Source: Lindgomyces ingoldianus (Eukaryota > Ascomycota > Dothideomycetes > Pleosporales > Lindgomycetaceae). From it: 64,000 nucleotides of DNA. Below are positions 11,722-22,773 of the stretch, one piece after another. The position numbers were made by a program, and so were the translations under genes. The first letter of the stretch is position 1. Each line of letters starts with the position of its first letter. A model generated the notes under the pieces. It saw only the letters and a list, made by a program, of their open reading frames with translations. It was not told the origin of the DNA and ran no database searches. The stretch is taken from positions 1,793,428-1,857,427 of the forward strand of contig NW_022985162.1 of assembly GCF_010093535.1 (NCBI RefSeq), given 5' to 3'.

Positions 11722-14050
11722 ATGTCGCAACAATACCCTCCTCCGCCGTCGGACGACACTCACTACGCGCCCATATACCCTGCCACGCCGAACACGCAAC
11801 TCTTCCCCAAGATTGAGAATCTGAGCCATGTCCTGCAACAACAGGCTCAACAGGCTCATCAGGCGAGCCACGCGTTGAGCGACCATCAGCACAACCACGC
11901 GTCGCCGCATGTGGGAGACTCGCAGTCCAAACCGAATCGTCTGCGCAAAGCCTGCGATTCCTGCAGCATACGCAAGGTCAAGGTGCGAACACGGATCTGG
12001 GCTTGAAGACAGAACAGCTTCATTAACTGTCGACCTATAGTGTGACGAATCTGGTCCGCCGTGTCGGGCTTGCGCTGCTCTCGATATTCCCTGTACCTTC
12101 GACCGCCCAAGCCGACGCCGGGGGCCTCCGAATCGACATGCAGAAGCCATCAAGAAAAAGCGGCGCGTAGGAGATGGGGAGCCGGGTTCAGGTCCCTCGA
12201 CACCGGCATCACCTACAAACGCTGCCCATGCGCTTGCGCAGTTGTCCTCGCATCCACCGCATCTCTCGGCCGAGTCAATATGCAGTCTCCCGACGATGAA
12301 TGCCCTCATTGACGACTTCTTCACATATATCCACCCACTATGTCCTTTTCCACATGAGCCGTCGTTTCGAGAAGCATGGGAGCGGCGAGAGGACTACTCC
12401 AACCCTGCTTTCCTGGCGCTACTCGCGTCCATGATAGCAGTCCTTGTGTCTTCGTTCCCTCGAAAACCACGTCTGCACCTGAAGTCACAGACTCGAGATC
12501 AGTATCCCTCACACCTGTCCCTGGTGGACAAGTGTCGGGAAGTGTGTGCTCAGGCGAGAGGACCTGGCTATCTTGACCGCCCGAATTTGAACGTGTACGA
12601 TGCTTGCACGAGCTATTTTTTGGGATTGACCGGAGCGTACATTTTCCAGTGGCGCCAGTTGCGGCTATACTTTGGAGAATGTCTGACTATCCTGCGATCA
12701 CTGGGCCTCCACAAGGCGCATGAGCAGGGATATACGTACCTGGGTGGTATTCCAGGTGCCGTGGGTTCACATGGACCGAATTTCGAAGGGTCACGAGACT
12801 TGAAGCTTGATAATATCACGGAGCAGATCGGACGGAGGGTGTTTTGGACGCTCTTTGTCGGTGCTAAGTGAGTTAGACGCCCCTCTCCAAGCTTGCGTTT
12901 CGATAATAGCAGAATGTGTTCTCACTATTACTATAGGACTATGCAGCAACTAGGGGCTTCGTTCGGCGAGCTTGCTATTCTACCTTCCACACCATCCGAG
13001 CCTCTGCCTCCACTTCCCCTAGAGATCGACGATCCATATGTCTACCCTCAAGATATAATGTCTCAACCACCTGGCGTTGTGTCTTTAATCACAGGATTCA
13101 ATACGAATGTACGCATATACAACTCCTATTCAACGCTATCCACCGCCGAAATGGTCTTTGGCGTGGACGAATTGTTTGACTGGGACCGCCAACAGAAGAT
13201 ATTAGAGCAGTCGCTCCAGCGCTGCAAACAGGTCCTCGATGGTATCCCGGATGTCCTTCAGGTGCAACCCAAGGATAGCCAGCATGGTAAATTTGGTCAA
13301 CGCACCCAGCCATACTACCCGCCCATGCCTGAATATGTCAATGTTCGGGATCCTACAAACGTTTTCAACGGTATGGAGTCTCAGGAAGCACGACGCCACC
13401 AGCAGTATGAAATCCAGAAGGCCAACATTTACGCCAGTCATCTCAGCATTCGATCTCACCTGGTAGAGAAATATTTTGCGCTGTTGGACAAGCACAGTCA
13501 TGCGAGGACCCAAGCGGCCTTGCAAGGCTCACCGAGTATGCTTACATCTGGGCTCGACCCGCAGATAACAGACAGTTCAGGAATCGATGGCGAACTGCTA
13601 GAGAAGGTCATGATGGAAGAGCGCGAGCAAGTTGTCAAAGATGTCCTGGTCGTTCTCGGAAGCATCGACATGGTTAACATGGAGCCAAACGGCGATAGCT
13701 TTGTAAGCCCCTATTTTTCTCACAAGACCACCCTGTTTCGTTCGCTTGTTTCGACGGTCCCTAAACTCACATTTCCATCCTAGACGCAAAAAATCCGGCA
13801 AATCGCTCGCACCCTCCTCGATGTGCCTAAAGAGCGCAGAGGCTCCTTGGCTCTACAGCAACACCAAGACTACCTGTACAAATTCCTTGATGTCCTGAGT
13901 AAGCTTGAGCGAGTCAGCCCGGAAGGCTCAGATCCGAATACTAATGGTGGAGAACTGGCAGATGAGGAGAGTGAGTTGAGGCATTGGGCAGATTTGAGAG
14001 ACTATCAACTCAAGTTTCAGGAGCAAGGTGGGATTTATGGGTTTTCGTGA
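11722..14050 (+). CDS. Zn(II)2Cys6 transcription factor with fungal-specific middle region
   Basis: A nuclear DNA-binding regulator. Exons are 11722-11982, 12041-12867, 12937-13702 and 13784-14050 (706 aa). The binuclear zinc cluster at about residues 78-105 has perfect spacing C-x2-C-x6-C-x6-C-x2-C-x6-C (ACDSCSIRKVK, then CDESGPPCRACAALDIPC), and an intron splits it between the second and third cysteines. A basic linker follows (RPSRRRGPPNRHAEAIKKKR). The region from about 170 (LIDDFFTYIHPLCPFPHEPSF, trimmed) to 420 resembles the fungal_trans middle homology region, including the IGRRVFWTLFVGAK motif. The N-terminus is Gln/His-rich. The target pathway cannot be read from sequence; no biosynthetic cluster or transporter lies beside it, so it is not obviously a local pathway regulator. 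Confidence 0.9.
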
Positions 14051-14657
14051 TGAAGTGGAAAAGCACAGTGGACTTGCATTGTTGGGAGAAAAGTTGTGTG
14101 CTTGGACTTTGGGGTCCTTACCTAGATTCTAAGTCAAATGAGAAGGTAGGTGGAGATGGAAGGCCAAGAACACACGTATTGTAGCAGGCCGCAGCTGATT
14201 TGCCTAACGCCTTCGAGGGTATGCTATCTGTCAACTCTAAGGGAGCCTTTTTAGAGCGGGGACGTCAACGTGTACTTTTAGTAGATTTATTTTGCTTTCC
14301 CTGAGCATTATGGAATATTGCAGGCTGCTACACAAGAAATGGACTTAGTCGGCAGACTTATAATGGAAGCTGAAACATATTTACTTTAAATTCACGCGAA
14401 TATCTCAGCTGCAATACACGGTGTTTTCTAAACTGAACTATGCGGACCCCGGCAATCTAATCTAAACCCCTTATTTGAAATACATTATCTCCTTGCTATA
14501 CTTCTCCATCCTGTAGTCTTCCTACTGTCCCCGTCGGACAATACTTTCTCCGCCCCGCGATCACCCGGGCTCCCGCTCACTGCAACTTCCATAAAAGTTC
14601 CCCCGAGCTTCTGTCCGTCTGCGAAGGATCTTCTCCCCTCGACTACCGCACACAACT
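14051..14657. other. Intergenic region between the Zn2Cys6 gene and MRPL11
   Basis: 607 bases. AT-richer than its surroundings around 14270-14500, then a pyrimidine-rich leader before MRPL11. No gene or RNA recognised. Confidence 0.5.
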
Positions 14658-15399
14658 ATGGCGCGCAAAGCAATACAAAAAGACCAAATTGTCAAACTGA
14701 TTGTGGGTGCGGGCCAGGCTTCGCCATCGCCGCCCGTGGGTCCCGCTCTTGGGAGTAAGGGTGTTAAGAGTATGGATTTCTGTAAGGTGTGTATGGTTGG
14801 ATTTCTTATGATACTGTTCTAGTTTTGTGTGCAGTTTATGGCCTGGAGGGATCGCATTGATAGGGAAGCAGCTATTATTGGAGGGATACGAATATTGATC
14901 ATTGTTCCTTTGTCCATCTCAATTACATACCAGTTAGCCTCTACTTCACCCCGTCCACAGCACTAACGCAAACTAACGTCTTATCTCTTTCTAGGAATTT
15001 AACGCCCGCACCGCGCACTACACTCCAGGCACCCCCATCCCCGCCCGCATAACTGTCCGGCCTGATCGCTCCTTCACCTTCTCCCTGCGCACACCCCCAA
15101 CTGCCACCCTCCTCCTCTCCGCTGCCGGCGTGCTCCCCACCAAGAATAAAATCCGCGGCGCGGGCAATGTCCCAGGACCTATGAACAACACAGACGGGGC
15201 GAAGGGGAAAACTAGCCAGGGGAGTCCGACGGCAGGGAATGCGGTGAAGGGGACGGTCGGGACGGTGAGTTTGAAACATGTATATGAGATTGCGAAGATT
15301 AAGCATCAGGAGACAAGGTTGAGTGGGCTGGAGTTGAAAGGGTTGGCGAAGAGTGTGGTGAGTCAGGCGGCGAGTATTGGGGTTGTGGTTGTGCCGTGA
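14658..15399 (+). CDS. Mitochondrial large ribosomal subunit protein uL11m
   Basis: Bacterial-type L11 of the mitochondrial ribosome, which binds the GTPase-associated region of the large rRNA. Exons are 14658-14786 and 14995-15399 (177 aa). The L11 signature is clear: [20 protein letters not shown], then [18 protein letters not shown], followed by the C-terminal rRNA-binding domain with [18 protein letters not shown]. The 208-base intron is the longest in the genes of this block. A short insertion ([17 protein letters not shown]) separates the two domains. The N-terminal targeting segment is very short. It converges with RPN12. Confidence 0.95.
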
Positions 15400-15959
15400 T
15401 GAGTTGGGGAATAACGAGAGCGGTTCAGAGAAAGGAAGGAAGGAATGGGCGTGGATAAGTACGAGTGATGTATTGGCCGTGCGAGATCCCAACGCATCAA
15501 ACACAATTGGCTTGCATGGATTGGAGTTTATCAAATGGAATGAATACTGAAAAAAGGGCCAAAGGCATTCAGGTTCTAGTCCGTAGACTTTCTGTATAAA
15601 GTTCTGTATGGTACATATATGTTTGAAATGATACACCCGATCAAACGTCAAGAAGAAGAGAGTACAATACCTTGAATTATATTGGCTTGAGATACTTGGA
15701 GAGATTTATAGAATTGAGAAATTGAAGGTGGTGGGAGACCATAGGGTGTTAGCATCTTTCATTAGCTATTTAGTTCATTTGAGTGCTTTCAAACCAGTCT
15801 ATATGCTGGACCACTGTCTGCTCCTACCCAGTGCCACCCAGACTCCTCATGCCTTTATCTGTATTTGTATCGTACAGCATCTACCAGGCTCATGCTCATA
15901 CTCACACCACCCCAAGCCTTTCCATCAGCAAAACTTTAACTTCCCTCTTCCACGCACAC
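15400..15959. other. Convergent intergenic region between MRPL11 and RPN12
   Basis: 560 bases between two converging genes, AT-rich from about 15520 to 15720, as expected of overlapping 3' flanks. No gene seen. Confidence 0.55.
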
Positions 15960-16874
15960 TCAGACAATCGTCTCCAACTCCCTCGCATACCCCAGTGTAT
16001 TCTCAATGACCTGATCGCTCGTGACCATGATATCTTTGCTCGACGCATACTCATCCTCCTGCTGCGGGAAGTATATCCTGCCATCCTTGACAACCCAACC
16101 ACACTCCTTTGCAAAGCTCACAACGCTTCCCTCTGAGTCAAGGAAGAGGAGGGATTTGGCGTCGGAGATGGGAATCGAGGGGTATGCTTTCTCGCTGCAG
16201 GAAGCGATTTCCTTGCGGATGGTGCCGATAAGGACCTATAAGACTTCATTAGGACTTGCTTCCATAGTAGCGGACTCCTTTACATGAAATGACATGAAAA
16301 TCAGAGTGGAATCAGTCTCACGTACCTCAGAGAACAGCGCAAACTCCTCACTAGGCACCCTCTCACTCTTCGTCTCCCCCCACACGCGATCATAACTCCC
16401 CTCCATTAACGCCTGCTCCAACCTTATCGGATATTGCACGAACACATCTTCCTCCAAGCCCTTACCCCCAGCCTGCGCAGCCGCCACCTCTAGCGTCTCC
16501 AGCAGGGTGTGGAACCCCGCATAATCGCCGTCACTCAGCAGCAGCAGCAAATACAGCCCCGTAATCTTGCTCGCATTTCCACCGTCCTTAGGAAGCGTCT
16601 TTTCCGGCAGTGAGTAGAAGGGTTGCAGCTGCTGGAAATAGCGTGTGAAGGAGACAGGGTCTTTTAACCGAATCGAGATGACGGCGCCGAGTTCGAGGGT
16701 TTCGCGTGCAAGAGCGAGGTGTATGCGCGGGCTGGTCTCCGATGGGATGAGAGCGTTGAGGTGAAGGAGGGCTACTTTGGCCCGTGAGAGGAGGGATGTG
16801 GATTGCTGATATTTGTGTGTTTGGAGGGTCTGGTGGAGCTGCCTAAGGAGCTCTCTGAGCTCGTTTTCGGCCAT
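15960..16874 (-). CDS. RPN12: 26S proteasome regulatory subunit Rpn12 (PSMD8)
   Basis: A lid subunit of the 19S regulatory particle; its incorporation completes lid assembly. Exons (minus strand) are 16874-16326 and 16235-15960 (274 aa, the usual size). The protein is mostly helical with a C-terminal PCI/CSN8-PSMD8-type domain. Recognised family stretches include PRIHLALARETLELGAVISI, YFQQLQPFY, and the end segment with SDAKSLLFLD and WVVKDGRIYFP. I chose the ATG giving MAENELREL at 16874. The frame stays open upstream to about 17189 with a Pro/Thr/Ser-rich stretch and another ATG near 17114, so a longer form cannot be excluded. SLD2 lies upstream on the same strand. Confidence 0.93.
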
Positions 16875-17471
16875 GGTAGTGGGAGAGTCGGGAATTGGAG
16901 ACGCGTTTACGGAGGGTTTAGATGTTGTGCGGGTGGATATAGAGGTTGTTGTGTTGTTTGATGTTGGAAGCGGAAGCTTTGGTGGAGGAGAGGTCCGGAT
17001 TTCACCTGTGGCTGGAGCTTTCGGGGCAGGCTGCTTAGTCACGCTGAGTACCTCGAATCGCGACGGCCATGAAGGGCCGCACCCTTCGAAAATTCTGTGT
17101 CTGATATATACCATTATTTTTTCGATTGAATCTGAAGAGATCAAGCTCTTCAGCCTCCAGGAGCCGGTGATATTTAAAGGAGGCCGCACAAAACCAGGCG
17201 GACATCACTTGCGCCCACGCAGGGCCTGATGACCATGCCGTCACATTGTGTCTCAATCAAAAAGCCCGAACAGCGGGTCCCTGGAAACAGACTGCAACAT
17301 CGAAAATTTCCAGCCAGACCGACTTATTCGGGTCTATCGATATTCCAGTAATGGGGAAAGACTATCGGATCACAAATTCTAAGATGCGCTGCTATGTATC
17401 CCAATCGGGTATCACGATCAGTATACCATTCGTCACTTCTATAACGGACCGACTTGGTGTCACTTGTACAG
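16875..17471. other. Intergenic region between SLD2 stop and RPN12 start
   Basis: 597 bases. The reading frame of RPN12 continues upstream without a stop to about 17189, encoding a low-complexity Pro/Thr/Ser segment; I treat it as leader. No other gene seen. Confidence 0.5.
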
Positions 17472-19015
17472 CTACCGACGTCGTCCAAAACGACCTTTAC
17501 CGCCCTTTGCGCCCGTGGAACTCTTGATCTTCAACTTGCGGTAGTTTGCATGCGCCGTGGCTTTAACTTTGCGCGCTGCTGCCTTGACCGGTCCCTCTCT
17601 GGTTGCCTTGTCTTTGGGCTGTGCCGTAGAACCCCGTTGTTCTTTCTTTTGTTCCGTTTTCCGCTTCTTAGGTGTGTGAGAATCGTCGCTGGCGTAGTCT
17701 GAAGCATTGTCATTTTCCGAGAATTCTTGGCCGCTGCCGGCATTCTGGGGGGTTGGTCCTGCTTTTGCAGCTGGATCGTCGTCTTCAGAATCGTTCTTAA
17801 TTAGAGCTGCTGGCAGTGGTTTGGGTTTGACAAAATTGGGCCGCACTATGAAAAGGTTAACATATAGAGGCGTTGGAGTACACATTGAAACTTACTAATG
17901 ACCCGCCTTGTTTGCCTCTTCTGTCCTCGTTTCTTCCATACCTTCCTCGGGTTTCCATTACGATCCAGGCCATCCTCCGCCATGTCCCCCTCCTGTTCAT
18001 CATCTGACTCTCCAGCGCCATCCGGACCAAGGGGCATTGCAGCTTGGCTATCCTTAACTAGGATTTCCTGTACTCTAGGCTTTCTCGAATACGGGATACC
18101 CTCAGCTTCCATTTCTAATTCATGCATTATCTCCGCCTCTTCGTCTAAGCGGTCCTCTTCTTGCTTCTTCATCGACTTGATCATACTGCTCAAGCTCCTT
18201 CCAAGCCCACGTCGTTTCCATGGTGCAGGCCGTGGGGTCGGCTCGTCGTCCTCGTTGATAATACCAAGCACGTTATCCCGACGCAGGAATGCAGGTGTAG
18301 AGAGTCCCCTCAAAGCGGACGTTGGCGTACCTTCGTTATCCCTCTTCCTCTTCTTTGGCGTCACGAACTTATCCAAGAAAGACCTCTTACTTGAAGACAT
18401 AGGAGTCTTCTCCCCTCTAGCCCTTAGCTCGATGAACCCTTCGCTATCCCCCGTCTCGTGGTTTTTGCTTGGTGTTTTCACAGCATTGGGAGCAACATCC
18501 CCTAATACTACCCTTCTCTTACTTGGGGTCTCGGCCGGAAGCATGTCGAATAATCCTAGAACGATACCATCTCTCTGTGGAGTGGGTCCAATCATCGTAG
18601 GTCCTTGGGGGGAGAGTGGAACGGAAGTGGGTCCCTGCCCAATGGCGCCATCTCCATCTTCTTCGAGTTTCCGTTTACGTGGTGTCGCGGTAGGGTTCGC
18701 GGTGCGTGCTTTCCGGTTTTGATCGACATCCTCGATAGCTTCACGTCTTCGAGTCGGTTTCGAAGGAGTCTGAGGGGCGGTTTTGCCACAGAGAACGTCT
18801 CGAAGTTTGTTGTAGTCTTTGTACTTTTGTGCTGTAAGGTGTTAGCAGCAAGTTACGAGAGAATTCGCGGTCGTATGCATACAAATTATCCCGTTGGCTT
18901 TAATGTCGTCTCGTCCGGCTTTGCGACCGTCGTGCTGGGAGGCAAACTCCTTTTCCCAAGCTTTCAGCTCACGTCGGAGGGAATTGCAGTGCTGTTCTAA
19001 CCCGGAGTTGTCCAT
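17472..19015 (-). CDS. SLD2: DNA replication initiation factor Sld2 (Drc1)
   Basis: Sld2 is a CDK substrate that, when phosphorylated, binds Dpb11 and helps load GINS and polymerase epsilon at origins. Exons (minus) are 19015-18883, 18831-17896 and 17845-17472 (480 aa). The conserved N-terminal segment is visible: MDNSGLEQHCNSLRRELKAW, then QKYKDYNKLRDVLCGK. It is followed by a run of CDK-type sites (TPSKPT, TPRKRK, TPQRDG, TPSKRR, TPSKNH, VTPKKRK), the hallmark of the family. The C-terminal part is rich in Lys/Arg with a conserved VISM/RPNFVKPKPLP region, and the end (GAKGGKGRFGRRR) is Gly/Arg-rich. The start codon is the only ATG before the conserved N-terminus. Confidence 0.93.
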
Positions 19016-19562
19016 GGGGGAGGATAATGCCTTGTTTCCGAGACAGCTGGGAGTAGAGGTTGGGCTCCCAAACTGGACATCGCGGGAAGACGCGCCAGAT
19101 CACGCTAATCACGAAACGCGGGAGCACGAGCCAGCCTGCCAGCCTTATCGGCTCTACTTCGGTGACAAATGCATAATTATCAAATCCCGAAATGAAAAGT
19201 CCTACATAAACCAGCCCAATAACTTCCCTCCCGGTATTGGGGAAAACTATGTCCCGGAAGAAGTTAGAGGTGCCTTGACTACGAAGCAACCCAGGTAGTA
19301 GCTCTGCGAGTATACAGAAACTACTATCTCTAACTATTAAGTGACTTGTAAGGCCGAGATGGCCCTTACGCGCGAAGGGTACATATACTATTCTGCACGC
19401 GAAGTCAACTGTTGGTTGACTATTCGCACCTTTTTGGTTGTAATGGTGGAGTGGTATAGAGCCCCGTCCTTACAGCTATTAGGCTTTCTATACACTTCTG
19501 TGACTAGATAGTAAGCTTAAATGAATTACTGTTATTAACTTTCTAATCAACTAAATCTAGAG
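19016..19562. other. SLD2 upstream region grading into the accessory island
   Basis: 547 bases. The first ~250 are presumably the SLD2 promoter. From about 19318 the sequence becomes AT-richer with several near-palindromic pieces and resembles transposon-flank DNA. It ends where the tRNA-synthetase fragment begins. No gene seen. Confidence 0.4.
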
Positions 19563-19953
19563 CTCGCTGACGGAATTCCGATCGAGACGTCAACACCAGT
19601 GGTCGAGTCCTCCAAACCATACGATCAGGTGCTGGAGCAGTTCTACACTAACGTCAAGGCCCTCGCGGCCCAGCAAGCGCCGGCAAAAGACCTGCTCGCC
19701 TTATGCGACCAGCTCCGTGATGCACACCTCTGGAACCTAGGTATCTATCTCGAGGACCGCAACAACCCCCAGCCTGCTTTGGTCTGACCCCTTGATAAGT
19801 TGCTTATAGAGGCGCGCGGAGCGGGAATCAGTTGGCACTGCGAAAGCGAAGGCCAAGCTGGAATAGGAGGCTAGGGGGGCTGAGAGGGAGAAGGAGCTGC
19901 GCGAGCGCACTAAGGTCGGCCCCCTACTGATGTTCAGGACCTCGGACGAGCCG
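19563..19953 (+). pseudogene. Broken C-terminal fragment of cysteinyl-tRNA synthetase
   Basis: The + strand translates, in pieces, to a stretch typical of the C-terminal region of eukaryotic cytosolic CysRS: LADGIPIE, KPYDQVLEQFYTNVKALAAQ, LCDQLRDAHLWNLGIYLEDR, QPALV, then after a frameshift LLIEARRERE, a Lys/Ala/Glu-rich helix (AKAKAKLE), KELRERTK and a final MFRTSDE. An in-frame stop follows QPALV near 19787, and another (TAG) interrupts the charged helix near 19864. The N-terminal catalytic domain (HIGH and KMSKS motifs) is absent. This is therefore a displaced gene fragment, not a working synthetase; the intact gene must lie elsewhere. It lies next to transposon remains, which suggests capture or rearrangement. 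Homology is recalled from family knowledge, not searched. Confidence 0.7.
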
Positions 19954-20701
19954 GAAAATGGCAATACCTACTTTGGTGAACCTTCCTTACCAGTGTCTCC
20001 AGTTCTCAGGTCAAAGTAACCCACAACATTGCCGAATCAGCACCTCTTGAAGTTGATCAGTGCAGTATCCCTGCAGATACTCACAGACTGTGGCAGTGAA
20101 GCCGAGTGTCTATCAAATATGCGAAATAATGTCAAGGTTAATACAGTTTGCGGCGCTGCACATGGTCATTACCTTGAGCAAGCCATAGCATGGGGTGCTG
20201 TTAAAGTGGGACGCAGAGCCTCAGGGTGGAGCTTGTGGATTCCCTGAGATGCGATTTGCCAGCCATCCAGAACAGAAATCACCTACCCATCCTCTTTCAC
20301 AAGCACTGTTGTTAGGTTGAAGCAGGCCTCTATGTATCAAGGGGGGCTCTGGAACGATGGGTTTCCGGCTATGCGGCCCGTGACTCTCCTAAGCGTCGAT
20401 GAAAAAGCCATCACTCATTCTACGCATCTAGAACATGCCGGTCTAGAGCCGCCAAAAAGTGCATGCTTCTATGACAAGGTTTTGAAAGCCGCATTCAGGA
20501 TCCAAAGGAGAAACTTAGACATGCGGAGGGCGAACCCCGGGATTTGGATAATTGCTCTTCAAAACTATGGGCCAAGTCCGATCCGAGCGAAAGCTGGAGT
20601 GGCTTACCTGATTAGGAAGGAAGGTATCTCAACCAATATTCCATATCTCTTGAAGCTGTAAAGTTGTACACAGAGTACGTATACAGGAGGATTTTGTAAT
20701 G
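19954..20701. other. Unassigned sequence in the accessory island
   Basis: 748 bases. Two + strand open frames (20029-20247 and 20317-20661) match nothing I recognise and have no clear splice structure or conserved motif. They may be further captured or decayed material. I do not call genes here. Confidence 0.4.
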
Positions 20702-21311
20702 TTATAGTTGATCAGTAATCAGTTGATCCTCCACTATTTTTTTATCACCTATCTCATGCGCTTTGACCAGTTGAGTATACAGGCTGTATAGTCCTCTGGC
20801 GTAATTTTTGCTTACTCCTCTCGTAGGATCTGAACCATCTGATCGCGTGTATGTATATATTCTCTGCGCTTTGAGATACGCAGCTTCATAAGGCGCCAAA
20901 CGTTCTTAATCGGGTTCAGAACTGGCGATTGTGCACGCCAATCCAAGCACTGAATTAGGTGTGCATCCATATACTTTCTAGCCGTTTTTGACCTATGAAT
21001 TGGCGCATTATCTTGCTACCAGAGAACCTGCCCTCTCTCTTTATATAGTCGCTGATAAAATGGGATCCCTACATCGTGTAGTACCCAGCAATATTTAGCG
21101 GAGTTGAGTCGTCCTCCTGTGTCTGTGATGTATAAATCGGACTTGAAATTAAGAGGGATAACACCAATTACGCCTACAAAGGTCCTCCCACTCTTAAAGA
21201 TAGGCTTCAAATTGCGACTCTCGTACGCTTCACCAGCTTGCCTACGTACCCAGGGTGATTGTAGTATCGACGCCGATCTCGAATGTTGATTCGTCGCAAA
21301 ACGCATGACAG
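20702..21311 (-). pseudogene. Decayed Tc1/mariner-type transposase
   Basis: Minus-strand translation gives the C-terminal catalytic half of a Tc1/mariner transposase in more than one frame: FCDESTFEIG (first catalytic Asp), a frameshift, WVRRQAGEAY, FKSGRTFVGVIGVIPL, QDNAPIHRSKTARKYM (second catalytic Asp), and DWRAQSPVLNPIKNVWRLMK. In active relatives the last motif reads SPDLNPIENLW; here the catalytic Glu is Lys. Stops interrupt the frame, for example TAG immediately before QDN, and several TAA/TAG near the end (after ILREE and before VIKK). The CAG/CAA-to-TAG/TAA pattern is what RIP produces. No terminal inverted repeats were identified. Non-functional. Confidence 0.8.
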
Positions 21312-21369
21312 GTGACATCCTTCTCTATATCATACTGAATCGCAGGCGCGCTTTCTTGCGGTCGACGAA

Positions 21370-21604
21370 ATCGTTGGTACTCAGCGTGGCCAAGGTTATG
21401 AGTTATAAGGAGCTCGAGGAGCCCCGAGCGAAGCGCGCTGCGAAAGAAACAGTTGTCACAAGCAAGGTACAGCGCAGGTGTAAGCGCAAGGGTGTGCTAG
21501 ATAGTGATGCAGCAGAGTCTACGACTAAGGTGTCGCGCACCGGCAAATCACTGGAGCCATGGAAAGCTCTAGTGGCGCGAATGGTAGCTAGAGACTGGGG
21601 TTAA
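21370..21604 (+). pseudogene. C-terminal tail of a pogo/Fot1-like transposase
   Basis: The + strand frame ending at 21604 contains VAKVMSYKELEEPRAKRAAKE followed by a basic stretch (RRCKRKG) and EPWKALVARM. This looks like the C-terminal tail of fungal pogo/Fot1-type DDE transposases, where a K-V-M-S-Y/F-E-D-L segment precedes an Ala/Lys-rich and Arg/Lys-rich end. No DDE core is present upstream; instead the opposite-strand Tc1-like remnant abuts, so this is a truncated copy. Assignment is by recalled family pattern only. An alternative is an unrelated basic peptide. Confidence 0.5.
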
Positions 21605-21869
21605 TTTTCCGAAGACTTGTTAGAAACGGCCAGTTTAATCTTCTTTCACGCATAGATGTACATAACAGATCAAGACTAGGGAGTCGTATTCAAGCCATTA
21701 ACCCAGCAATCCTAAGGTTGGTTGGATTGCAAAAAGCTTCCCATTTGGGTATAAGCTCAGTCTGGCTTCAGGAAGTGTCAGCTGCTGCCCGCGTACCAGC
21801 GCTTTCGCAGTGTCTACAGATCCAACAGAAAATGCTACGTAAACTCTTCTCGGAGAAGCCAGTGTGTGC

Positions 21870-22773
21870 TTATGCAAGGCCGAGCAGCTTTTGACGTCCC
21901 GTGATAAAATTATGAACATGCTTTTGAACCCTCTCGAATCGCATAAAGTTGCAGCTCTCACTTTCGAGGTGATTGAAAAGCGATGCCAAGCGTACGAACT
22001 GGTTGTTGCAGCTGCGGTTCGGGCAATGATACAGCTTTTCGCTATGGGCTGGCGAATTCAAGTGTTGGTTCAGTGCTCGGAGGGTATTATACTCTCGGTG
22101 GCAGAGGTAGCATTCGAAGCTAGAGCCATTCCATGTTGCACTTGTTGCAATATTCTGCGTGTCAAAGTCGGGGTAGGTAAGCAGCTTATTCGTGAATAAG
22201 CGATTGGGATCGCGCTGACTGATAGCCTGAAAAATCGTGAGATGGTTGACGTTTTTGGCTCGTGGGCATGAGCCAGTCTCAAGGTGGTGCGAAAGGCCGC
22301 TGGCCGAGGTCAAAGCTGCTTTGCAGAAGGGGCACGCAACGTTCTTGCCGCGGTGAGTGCTCGAATTGAGGTGCTTACGATAGTCAATAATACTCCACGC
22401 TCGGGGGAAAAGGTACAGGTCAGCAGTAAGGCGTGCGCGAAGAACATACCATCTTCAAGGCATTCTCACTTTGGAATGTTTTGCTACAATCGTGGCAGTA
22501 GTATCGCCTACGGTGGTCACAAGCGTCCATATGCTGATTGGCGGACATTTGGGTGTAGAATCTTTTGTCACAGGTTTCGCACTCGAATTGAGGCTCCCGG
22601 TGTCCCGTATCGTCCATGTGCTGGTCCGCTGATCGTTGAGTGAAGAATTGTCGATCGCATGTATCGCATTCGTAACGTGAGCCCCAGTGGCCTAGTGCGT
22701 TCATGTGCTGTATGGCAGCTTGCTGGCTGCCAAACTCACGATCGCATGTCTCGCACTCGGTTTCGTAGTACAT
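21870..22773 (-). CDS. C2H2 zinc-finger protein, intact, in the transposon-rich island
   Basis: Exons (minus) are 22773-22450 and 22373-21870 (275 aa). The start is the ATG giving MYYETECETCD; the frame extends upstream of it but without an ATG. Fingers in order: CETCDREF..HMNALGH, CDTCDRQF..HMDDTGH, CETCDKRF..HMDACDH, CHDCSKTF..HLNSSTH (the intron lies exactly between Met and His of this finger), CPFCKAAL..HLETGSC (C2HC-like), and CYLCHREY..HLNSPAH; then CPNRSCNNQF..HLESESC. The clean splice restoring the fourth finger argues for a real gene. Architecture matches a widespread fungal C2H2 family of unknown targets; nucleic-acid binding is inferred. It is the only intact gene between SLD2 and LPD1, flanked by decayed transposons. 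Confidence 0.8.

Noticed and set aside
15735..15760. ACCATAGGGTGT, similar to part of 5S rRNA
   Set aside because: Only about 12 bases match; the rest of the 5S sequence is absent.
16875..17189. N-terminal extension of RPN12
   Set aside because: Open and in frame, but low-complexity and absent from the family's usual length of about 270 residues; kept only as an alternative in the RPN12 entry.
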